Assembly (NCBI GenBank): GCA_905250885.1
Contig: CAJNOQ010002406.1
Location: 1-24,514, forward strand
Reading direction: 5' to 3'
Origin: Didymodactylos carnosus
Taxonomy: Eukaryota > Rotifera > Eurotatoria > Philodinida > Philodinidae
Length of the DNA stretch: 24,514 bases
Part shown: in pieces, positions 19,101 through 24,514 of the stretch
Position numbering within the stretch: position 1 is the stretch's first letter
How the letters are laid out: every line of letters begins with the position of its first letter
The notes under the pieces: model-generated
Seen by the model: the letters and a program-made list of their open reading frames with translations, nothing else
The model's database searches: none
What the model was told of the DNA's origin: nothing
Program-made: the position numbers and the translations under genes

Positions 19101-19640
19101 AAAGCTGTTTTGCATTCGTACTCGATACTAAATACTCAGTATTCGTACTTACACTCGAAAAAATGTCATCTCTGAATCTTTGGAATACTCTATAAGTCAT
19201 TTCGATATTTCTATGATTACTAGAAAATTGCGCACATAGCGATTTGTCTTGCACAGTGTGCCTCCCCGAGACTAAACTAAACAATAAAAAACACGAAATA
19301 ATTATTTTCATACCTTCAAATGCAAAATAGACTATTTGTCCTAAACTATTGCTAATTCGAAACTTTTGTGCACTTGTTAAGCCAGTAATCACTGAAAATA
19401 TGTGTCAAACTGTGTGTATCAGTGATACGAACTGAATGAGTAAGTGATATACTTTGTGATATGCTTCTGTCCTGTCTTGCAGCTAAATAGTCAACATCGG
19501 CTAAATATCCTAGTCCGGGCGCTGATGTTGGATTTGTCATCCATTGAAGTTGAGTTGGTTGAATAAGCTCAACACGTTGTTCTTCGGATTCTTGAGATTT
19601 TACCTTGTAGGCAGCAGGATTACTCATTGGCTTTATCACG
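13066..19640 (-). CDS. PLSCR: Phospholipid scramblase family protein, 8 exons
   Basis: Joining eight minus-strand exons with GT-AG boundaries and matching phases gives 795 nt, 264 aa. Family members move phospholipids between membrane leaflets or act as membrane-bound adaptors. Domain landmarks: W30 and APGLGYLADVD (residues 37-47; family PPGLEYLxQID); FRISNSLGQIVYFAFEE (69-85); RLCCTNNRSFVLHIVDNASQ (91-110); a Cys cluster CCAGCCWCACVDCC (121-134), equivalent to the palmitoylated segment; ESPPGTAAGSVRQE (141-154); LLGPGC (176-181); VGAIYKHYAG (201-210); and the terminal hydrophobic segment AVSIATLFLINFMYF (236-250), matching the family's single membrane helix. Length fits the family. ATG at 19627 lies 13 bases inside an exon that begins after TTTCAG at 19640, so an upstream 5' UTR or coding exon is possible. 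No stops or shifts occur, so the gene appears functional. Confidence 0.9.
13228..13282. repeat. AT-rich hairpin in scramblase intron 7
   Basis: Arms AAATTAGTACGAACTAATTT (13228-13247, plus AA) and its inverse at 13261-13282, 22 bp with two mismatches and an 11-base loop. Confidence 0.7.
13551..13579. repeat. Near-perfect 29-bp palindrome in intron 7
   Basis: CCATCTTAATA and TATTAAGGTGG are inverse copies (one mismatch) around the core ACCTAGG(T). Confidence 0.7.
14340..14398 (-). CDS. PLSCR: Scramblase exon 7 (residues 226-245)
   Basis: Acceptor TTATAG, donor GTGAGT. Encodes FPQNMDIKMKAVSIATLFLI, the FPxxLDxxxKAxxxGxxFLI motif entering the membrane helix. Confidence 0.9.
14461..14563 (-). 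CDS. PLSCR: Scramblase exon 6 (residues 192-225)
   Basis: Acceptor GCCTAG, donor GTAAAC. Encodes LLGTDGVTEVGAIYKHYAGL and VDEVVTGAESFSIR. In PLSCR1 the corresponding segment carries the acidic Ca2+-binding residues (TDADNFGI); most acidic positions are replaced here. Confidence 0.9.
14629..14740 (-). CDS. PLSCR: Scramblase exon 5 (residues 154-191)
   Basis: Acceptor CTTTAG, donor GTAATG, phase 2 entry. Encodes CSGCRVRFSLRDASGN, then LLLLGPGCTCACTCETKFL, matching FxIxNxxGxxVLxIxGPCxxCxCxxDxxF. Confidence 0.9.
14910..15268. repeat. Long inverted repeat in scramblase intron 4
   Basis: Arms 14910-15026 and 15164-15268 are inverse copies along their length, with scattered mismatches and an insertion of about 10 bp in the left arm near 14940. 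The spacer is 137 bp. The right arm abuts the minus-strand PLE fragment. Shared tracts include TGAGTTCTGATGGCGAAAAT and its inverse. Confidence 0.8.
15269..15440 (-). pseudogene. PLE endonuclease fragment, minus-strand copy
   Basis: The frame reads LREKQLKLSQMSSHMDII, then SSLAKHEVETGHKIDWEN. The KHxxETGHxIDW element is the conserved downstream half of the Penelope-like GIY-YIG domain. The IYxIPC core is missing. It ends abruptly at the long inverted repeat, so it is a truncated copy, inverted relative to the one at 16133. Confidence 0.75.
15481..15991. mobile_element. Fold-back element rich in CAAGATCTTG
   Basis: Begins CCCTGGTGAAA and ends TTTCACCAGGG. The perfect palindrome CAAGATCTTG occurs four times (15513, 15541, 15854, 15960), with degenerate forms such as CAAGATGTTG and TCAAGAATTC between. 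The outer 100-150 bp on each side are loosely complementary. No target duplication could be recognised, so the superfamily is undetermined. It separates the two head-to-head PLE fragments. Confidence 0.6.
16007..16500 (+). pseudogene. PLE endonuclease C-terminus, plus-strand copy
   Basis: An N-terminal linker-like frame (RSDAETDDAVKIRDSIG..., 16007-16198) leads, after shifts, to SSLAKYEVEAGHKIDW (about 16239-16287). It then gives LLIKESLMIKTLEPKLDCTT and SVPMIVFPEGPRRKQREK, ending at TAG near 16464. This is the C-terminal order of Penelope-like ORFs. 16133-16290 is an inverse near-copy of 15278-15440. An in-frame stop (16196) and frameshifts make it inactive. Confidence 0.75.
16510..17400. 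other. Remainder of scramblase intron 4, no feature
   Basis: AT-rich intronic DNA between the PLE remnant and exon 4. An open frame at 16720-16926 has no recognisable content. Confidence 0.45.
17415..17545 (-). CDS. PLSCR: Scramblase exon 4 (residues 111-153, Cys-rich)
   Basis: Acceptor ACTCAG, donor GTAAGT. Encodes EVIRIRRKFK, the Cys cluster CCAGCCWCACVDCC and ESPPGTAAGSV. This exon alone is diagnostic of the family. Confidence 0.92.
17613..17689 (-). CDS. PLSCR: Scramblase exon 3 (residues 85-110)
   Basis: Acceptor CTCTAG, donor GTTAGT. Encodes RLCCTNNRSFVLHIVDN, equivalent to the family's RxCCGxxRPFxxxIxDN. Confidence 0.9.
18094..18209. repeat. 37-bp-arm hairpin in scramblase intron 2
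   Basis: Arms 18094-18130 and 18173-18209 are inverse copies (shared core CAATTTATGGAAGGCCC) with about five mismatches and a 42-base loop. A run of ten or more G at 18068-18077 lies just before the left arm. Confidence 0.75.
18473..18879. mobile_element. Motif-array element, TGGTCCGAA type (tentative)
   Basis: The region is built from degenerate TGGTCCGAA / GGTTCGGATTGGTCC / TGGTyCCAATTTTT motifs in both orientations. TGGTCCCAATTTTT near the left end mirrors TGGTTCCAATTTTT read from the right end. Exact termini and target duplication were not resolved. Open frames here (18429-18855, minus) only reflect the repeats. Confidence 0.45.
18880..19174. mobile_element. hAT-like short element with GTACTCG motif arrays
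   Basis: Left end CAGAGTCCTGATATTTACTC and right end (reverse complement CAGAGATGACATTTTTTCGA) are inverse with small differences. Both are followed by clusters of GTACTCG/ACTCGAGTA-like motifs (18896-18990 and 19116-19157). The CAG terminus and subterminal arrays resemble hAT MITEs. No matching 8-bp flank was found. Confidence 0.5.
19314..19391 (-). CDS. PLSCR: Scramblase exon 2 (residues 59-84)
   Basis: After acceptor TTTTCAG, split Met59, then ITGLTSAQKFRISNSLG and QIVYFAFE. Donor GTATGA. Matches the family's NxYxIxNxxGQxxYFAxE segment. Confidence 0.9.
19453..19640 (-). CDS. PLSCR: Scramblase exon 1 of the rebuilt coding region (residues 1-58)
   Basis: Coding from ATG at 19627 (MSNPAAYKVKSQESEEQ...). 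Donor GTATAT at 19452, phase 1. Acceptor-like TTACTTTCAG just upstream suggests a further 5' exon. N-terminus is shorter and less proline-rich than in vertebrate PLSCR1. Confidence 0.85.
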
Positions 19641-19649
19641 CTGAAAGTA

Positions 19650-20090
19650 ATAAAACTAGAAATTTCAAGATCGAATGTAAAACGTAATCGCAAATGTCCG
19701 TATAAGTTCCACGTGTTATAAAATGTAAAGAACTATAACAAAAACTTTTCTGTTCAATAATAGTAACTAGAAACTGTCATATATTTTGTGTCTAAAACTA
19801 TGGAACTACTTTGGTAGTGTCTTTTTAATAAGCGAGTTGAGTTTTGTCATTCGGTGTTCTCAGCTACGAAATACAATGATATATAAGTTTTTTGTTCTTG
19901 ATGCGTTATGGAGAATTTCCAGAAAACCAATGTCTAACTACCATTACTTTATGAACACTTTTTTTAAAATTACCTTGAGTAAACCCTAGGACAAAACAGA
20001 ACGCCACTGGGCTTTTATCCTGTCCAGTAAATGATAAGTGTGAAGTTGGACTTCTTTCTATTGAGGTCACCTTTTTTCTAGAGATAGACA
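19650..20090. other. Region upstream of the first recognised scramblase exon
   Basis: Expected to contain the promoter or an upstream exon of the scramblase gene. No core promoter motif was convincing. A minus-strand frame at 19906-20091 is open but unrecognised. Confidence 0.35.
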
Positions 20091-20189
20091 CAGGAGAAGA
20101 AGAAGAAGATGCGGAAGAAGAAGATGAAGTAGAAGAAAAAGCAGAAGAAGATAGAAAAGATCATCATGGTACATATATATATATATATA
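20091..20189. repeat. GAA-rich tract followed by (AT)n
   Basis: Imperfect GAAGAAGAT-type triplets (20091-20160) are followed by an AT dinucleotide run (20171-20189). This is low-complexity DNA. The acidic frame on + and Leu/Phe-rich frames on - are by-products. Confidence 0.75.
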
Positions 20190-20291
20190 CAAACGAACAC
20201 AGGCGACGAAACAGTTCGGTTGCTCATTGCGATCACATGCAGGACAAAACATTTGCTCTTGAACCGCAGTTTGATCGAACAAACGAACACA
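20189..20291. repeat. 13-bp direct repeats flanking a 77-bp segment
   Basis: ACAAACGAACACA occurs at 20189-20201 and 20279-20291. The segment between reads QEQMFCPACDRNEQPNCFVA on the minus strand, with CxxC and CxxxC pairs. It could be a small insertion with target duplication or chance. Confidence 0.4.
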
Positions 20292-20398
20292 ACCAACAAA
20301 AAAATATCATTTTCTTAAGTTCTTTTTTATGTGCTCATTTTGAATAGGCATGCACTGGTATCGTTATACCGAATACCAAAAATACTAACTGTTTTTTG

Positions 20399-20589
20399 GA
20401 TGTTTTCATTTGAAATGAGATATTTCAACGTTCTGGACAACCAGAAAGAATCAGAGACGCAAAATAAGAGCTTTGCTTGATTTCTAAAGCCAAATTTTTT
20501 ATTTTTTTTCTATCTGCACACAGCCGGATATTTTTTATGTGTTCTGGCTGTCCAGGACGCTAAAATATCTCCTTTCAAATGAAAACATC
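20399..20589. repeat. Fold-back repeat with 48-bp arms
   Basis: Arms 20399-20446 and 20542-20589 begin and end GATGTTTTCATTTGAAA / TTTCAAATGAAAACATC and match with about six mismatches. The 95-bp loop has no coding content. Likely a MITE or hairpin relic. Confidence 0.8.
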
Positions 20590-20599
20590 AAGGCCCAAG

Positions 20600-22105
20600 T
20601 CAAAACATGATATACGAAATACAAAATCAGGCTCATTTATTCTTCTTTTCCAATAAACAAGTCTTCCCGTTAATATTGGTTCGTGGTAATGTCGATGTAT
20701 CATTCGAAGAGATAGGCTATCAGTTCTTTTGAATCTTATGGTAACATTAATTTAACAATTCTTGAAATACTTCGATTAAAACTCCATTTTGGCTTGGATA
20801 TTTATCTTGGTTGAAAACACATAATCAATCAAAAGATCCTGTATTCCTACACACACACCTCTGGTCGAATTATTTCAAGTGAAATTTTGCCTACCTCGGA
20901 CAAACTTTCAATTTTGTAATTTGATAGTTTAGTCTGCGCTCTAGCCGTACACGAAACTATCAACTTACTCTTTCTCTGTGAAAGTTAGTTGTGTAGTATA
21001 TAAATTTCCTCCCATAGTCCCATGGTATGGTATAGCAGTTCCAAACATACAGCTTTTAGGATCTTTTGCCGTTAGTCACAATGAATTTGAGAAAAAATAT
21101 TGAGCTATATCTGTATTTTTGAAAAGTCAGATATTAGAACAAGGTAAAGTAAACATTAACTAAACGATATTTATCATTATTATAATCATCATTTGACTAG
21201 GAAAGATGCTTATAAATGTAGTTGCTTACCCTTGGCATTACTCATTTTATAAACGGGATGATAATAAAAAAATTCGAGACCTTTACACTAAAGAGATGAT
21301 TATTATGTAATATATTTAAAGCGAGATAATTATTCTATAATACGTACTCACTTTTTATCGAATAGACTGCTGTTGAAGTAATCAGTTCTTATGTGCCTAT
21401 GTGCTCCATTATTTCTCCTTTATTTCTGTTTTGATTTTCGCACATGATTGCCTTTCTTTTTTTTATTTCTCTTCCTCTCTCTCTTGCGCTTGCTTAATTT
21501 TTTTTCTGTTTTGCAAGACCAAGATTGTTTGTATAAGAATGAATGGGTAAAATGATTCGATCCTTGTATGCATTTATTCATTCTTAATGTATGGTGTTAC
21601 ATTTTCTCCGTTTTTTCTGTTCCTTTTCTTCAGAGTAAAATAACAAGCATTATTAAGTAGAATAGTAAAAACCTTTTGGTCTCGCTTGAAGTTGTCGTTC
21701 TCTATATACTATATGTTATTCATGGTAATTTTATGCTATTAATAACCTACTAAACACCCTTTTCATGTAAAAGTAACCCAGAATGAGATCAGTTCACTGT
21801 CAACAACAAAAAAGTAATCGTACTAAACTGATCGAAACATATGTTTTACATTGAATTAGAGTATTGAAGTACAGTTTTAGATCGGTTTTCACAAAATCGG
21901 TTTTTTGAAATTCGTTAATGATTAACAAAAACGTATTTTGTTTCAAGTGTATTGCAGAGCACCTCAAGTAGTTTGTGTTTGGATATTTCGCTGACTATCA
22001 GTCAAGTTTTAATGGCATAATTTACACCTTTAATAAAAAACAGATGATTATTGACCATTGTTAATCTAGAGCTATTTATACCGCGCTTTCTAGGCTCGAC
22101 TATAC
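20600..22105. other. Gene-free stretch
   Basis: AT-rich intergenic DNA, pyrimidine-rich at 21410-21500. Some minus-strand reading between 20780 and 21080 looks weakly protein-like but is broken by stops and fits no family. Confidence 0.4.
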
Positions 22106-22112
22106 GTTTTAA

Positions 22113-22175
22113 GGCCTTCCCCCGGGCAGAAACCTATCTCAGTCCAGGTAGGTCTGATCTGAACCATAGGTGCAA
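22113..22175 (+). mobile_element. Second left end of the TTAA element family
   Basis: After TTAA (22109-22112), GGCCTTCCCCCGGGCAGAAA and the following AGGTCTGATCTGA parallel 11544-11596 with the same spacing. No right end was found downstream, so the copy is truncated, or longer and diverged. Confidence 0.55.
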
Positions 22176-22560
22176 CCTACGAATTATAACGCTGATCGGT
22201 ATACCGACGTTAGTATAAAGTATGCTCAGTTAGCCGATATTGTTGGTATTTTGTTATTATCATCGTGTAAATTCAGTTCAACTGTGGCATATTTCTTCCA
22301 CTAAAATTTCATTCCAATTACTTAAACTTTGTCGGCGTATATAAACTTTTTAATTTAAAAGATTGAATTGGATTGCTATTTTCGGGGAAAAAAAGCCTGT
22401 GGGAAATCAGCCATACATAATAAAGTGAAAAGATTAATTTATCCCTTTGATAACGTAAAATAAAGTTCGCAGTAAAGAAAAACAAGGAAAACGTATTTGT
22501 TTTTAGGCAAAATATGCTCAAGACAAGTCGGTACCGGTACGGAGTTTATACACTCTAAAA
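22176..22560. other. Gene-free stretch
   Basis: AT-rich DNA. A 67-codon minus-strand frame (22318-22521) has no family features. Confidence 0.4.
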
Positions 22561-22584
22561 AAAAGTTGTAGATTAATAAACTAT

Positions 22585-22745
22585 AATAAAAGAGCTTTTT
22601 GGACTAAAAAACTGATCAAAAAACCCAAAAGAACTTTTTAACGGGTATTTTAAGCCAAAAAACTAAAAAGCGTTCGTGGTCGTCTCAAAATGAAAAACTC
22701 ATGATTTTTGGGAGAGTTTTTTGAGTCTAAAAGACTCTTTAAAAA
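22585..22745. repeat. Degenerate inverted repeat, AGTTTTTTAGTC type
   Basis: AAGAGCTTTTTGGACTAAAA (about 22590) is mirrored by AGTTTTTTGAGTCTAAAAGA (from about 22715), with AAAAAACT-like motifs repeated between. Arms are about 30 bp and imperfect. A second imperfect hairpin, CCCTGTTAGTTATAG with CTATAACAGGG, follows at 22748-22777. Confidence 0.5.
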
Positions 22746-23055
22746 AACCCTGTTAGTTATAGGGCACTATAACAGGGGCCCAAAGTAGGTGTCTGTCACG
22801 CGCAAGAATTCTCATTCCAGATGAATACTAGAGAGCTCGGGCTCTTTTTCTTTTGCAGTAAATAGCTATGCCTGGGAGTTGACACAGCTCGCATTTTGAA
22901 TTTCTCATTTACTGATTTCTGGTACTTAATAGAATTTTAAAGTCCAAAAAATCCGTGGAAAGTCCTTAGAAATCCTCATTTCTATAAAAAATAGAAGCAT
23001 AATTTGAAAATCGGACTCTGTCAAATAGGACTGTAAAAATTCTCGTTACGTTGAT

Positions 23056-23146
23056 TTAACGCTAACTGACAACACCGTGACCGTAAAAACAACGGTAACT
23101 GTCTTTTCAGTTACCGTTGTTCTAACGGTAACTATCAGTTACTTAA
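23056..23146. repeat. Nested palindrome of AACGGTAACTG motifs
   Basis: Inner hairpin AACAACGGTAACTG (23088-23101), loop TCTTTT, CAGTTACCGTTGTT (23108-23121), 14 bp perfect. Outer imperfect arms TTAACGCTAACTGA (about 23056) and ATCAGTTACTTAA (about 23134). Confidence 0.75.
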
Positions 23147-23205
23147 CTCTGTGATAACTATTTTTTAAGTATGGCAGAAATATCCAGGCAGCGGCTTAAA
23201 ACGGT

Positions 23206-23396
23206 TTCCAAAATCGTTAGTTTTCTACTAAAACTGTTGCAACTTTCATAAATGACATGATTTTGATTGGCCCACACGTGCCAGTCGACCAAACTAATCG
23301 AAATTATATAACTTCAATGTTTTTCACCGCGGCTTTTAAAGTCTCTGGAGACCTCAATATTTCAACAGTTTTAGTGGAAACCTAACGATTTTGGAA
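23206..23396. repeat. Fold-back repeat with 36-bp arms
   Basis: Arms 23206-23242 and 23361-23396 are inverse copies (TTCCAAAATCGTTAG, ACTAAAACTGTTG) with few mismatches and a 118-bp loop. Complementarity continues weakly outward, including CCAGG near 23184 and AACCAGG near 23407. Confidence 0.75.
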
Positions 23397-23413
23397 GTAG
23401 TGGCGTAACCAGG

Positions 23414-23861
23414 AATCCGTGGGTGGTAGGGCAGTGCCCAACGATCTTTAAAAAAATTCTTGCTTTACTTGACCTTGAATTTTTGCTCCCAATGACAAAA
23501 TATACATAAGCCAACACTAATAATAAGCTCTTACTTGAGAAAAGACGTTTTCTCTTCCCTAGAGACACCAAAAAGAATTATTTCTCTAGCAGAATGCTAT
23601 TTGCGAAACACGTAGAAGTATATGCACAAATAATCATCTTTTGAAACGCTGCGATTTGTCGAGTTTTCTCGATCGAATCATGTCCTAGTGACCAAAAGAA
23701 TGATTTTGAATCGAAAACATTTTTGATGCATCCCTTCGTTTCCGAATTGGGAGAAAAATGAAAAGGGAGCATTTTTCTTACTTTACTTGGCCTTGAAGTC
23801 GCTTAAATTGACGATAAAATGGTCAGCAAGTGTTAGAAATCATAGAAAAAGCCCTAATAAG
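23414..23861. other. Gene-free stretch
   Basis: No gene recognised. AGTGGCGTAACCAGG at 23399-23413 followed by GGGCAGTGCCCA resembles DNA transposon ends seen in many animals, but no partner end was found. Confidence 0.4.
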
Positions 23862-23948
23862 TAGGCATGTCACAAATGCAGTTGTGCAAGAGGAATTTCC
23901 TCTTGCAGTTGTAGTTGTTTCCATGCAACTACAACTGTGACATACCTA
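23862..23948. mobile_element. 87-bp palindromic hAT-type MITE
   Basis: Termini TAGGCATGTCACA and TGTGACATACCTA are inverse with one mismatch, and CTAATAAG flanks both sides exactly (23854-23861 and 23949-23956): an 8-bp target duplication. Inside are two more perfect hairpins, TGCAAGAGGAA-T-TTCCTCTTGCA and GTTGTAGTTG-TTTCCATG-CAACTACAAC, giving a potential cloverleaf fold. No coding capacity. The 8-bp duplication and TAGG tip support hAT-type mobilisation. Confidence 0.78.
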
Positions 23949-23956
23949 CTAATAAG

Positions 23957-24514
23957 TTCAGTTCTCAGTTAATGTCGTAAGATCAAAGAAAAAATTTGGA
24001 AAATATCTGGAGCTCTAACTCGAAAACTAAAAGTGTGACCGGAAGGCAGCTTTTGACCTCAAATTGTAATAAGCATCGAACTCTTTCTAACGCCACCAAG
24101 ACCGCCTTCTCATCTGCCATGATTAACCCGTACAAACCGTCGAGGTGCACACCAGAGGTGGACGAGGATCCTCGCGAGGCCCGCAGAGAAGAATTTTTGA
24201 AAATCTGACGAAGGACGGGGCGCTGACGAGGCGAAACCATTTAGGCGGACATTTTTTGCTTTTTAGCGAAAGACGAAATGGAGCCGCTGGACGGAATTCT
24301 TCTCAGTTCACGTGAAAAATATGTTTGTTTAGTACAGGACAACTACCTTGCGCTGCAGTTTCCTTAAATGGAAGCTAAAGCTCGAACATCTTGTTTTATT
24401 TGTTCTTCTGTCTTCGTATTACGTGTTCTATATATAAGACATCCTAATTATTTGATTTTCTCTTTTATGGATTCTTTCTCTCTCATTTTATTCTTTGACC
24501 TATTCCTCTTTGCT
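23957..24514. other. Terminal stretch, unresolved
   Basis: A locally GC-richer block (24090-24240) carries overlapping open frames on both strands (23996-24208 + and 23983-24240 -). Neither is recognisable. The last 150 bases are T-rich. No feature is called. Confidence 0.35.

Noticed and set aside
20067..20299. Minus-strand frames with CPACDRNEQPNCFVAC as a zinc-finger gene
   Set aside because: Only 20 or so residues are non-repetitive; the rest is microsatellite translation (IYIYI, LLLL).
20780..21080. Protein-like minus-strand readings suggesting exons of another gene
   Set aside because: Frames are interrupted by stops and splice sites do not give a consistent phase.
23983..24240. Overlapping open frames on both strands in a GC-richer block
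   Set aside because: Unrecognised in either direction; openness on both strands is expected from composition.
1..24514. tRNA or rRNA genes
   Set aside because: I scanned for the B-box GGTTCGANTCC and its complement and for rRNA-like conserved blocks and found none with a paired structure.

Overview
This looks like an AT-rich metazoan nuclear window with spliceosomal introns, very short GT-AG introns (61-67 bp), poly(A)-bearing retroelement ends and many decayed transposons. Penelope-like (PLE) GIY-YIG endonuclease fragments, tiny introns, an LRAT-domain gene and a dense load of small DNA transposons would fit a bdelloid rotifer such as Rotaria or Adineta. That is an inference from style and gene content; no marker here proves it.

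Two host genes can be supported. (1) An intronless LRAT/NlpC-P60 family gene (2817-3461, +) encodes 214 aa with an H49/H64/C137 triad in the expected order. (2) A phospholipid scramblase gene on the minus strand (13066-19640) can be rebuilt from eight exons with consistent phases into a 264-aa protein ending in a C-terminal membrane segment. Four of its introns are 61-67 bp. The other three (1.2, 1.6 and 2.7 kb) hold inverted repeats and transposon debris.

The rest is mostly mobile-element material. 1186-1743: hAT-like non-autonomous element with near-perfect 8-bp target duplication and CGGGTTCGGG subterminal motifs. 4475-4705: possible piggyBac-type Cys-rich tail. 4913-4976: self-complementary tandem repeat. 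5530-5770: PLE endonuclease remnant. 6373-7655: Tc1-like element with 0.2-kb IR/DR ends and an internally deleted transposase. 8113-10270: non-LTR retrotransposon pieces in the arrangement expected of a twin-primed, 5'-inverted LINE. 10510-10964: frameshifted coiled-coil gene remnant. 11544-12313: TTAA-flanked non-autonomous element, with a second left end of the same family at 22113.

Scramblase intron 4 holds two head-to-head PLE endonuclease fragments around a fold-back element rich in CAAGATCTTG. Intron 2 holds two motif-array elements and a long hairpin. 20399-20589, 22585-22745, 23056-23146 and 23206-23396 are separate fold-back repeats. 23862-23948 is an 87-bp palindromic hAT-type MITE with a perfect 8-bp target duplication.

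No tRNA, rRNA or CRISPR array was seen. The genes do not form a pathway. The most informative aspects are the intron inflation by mobile DNA and the variety of minimal non-autonomous elements with recognisable insertion footprints.
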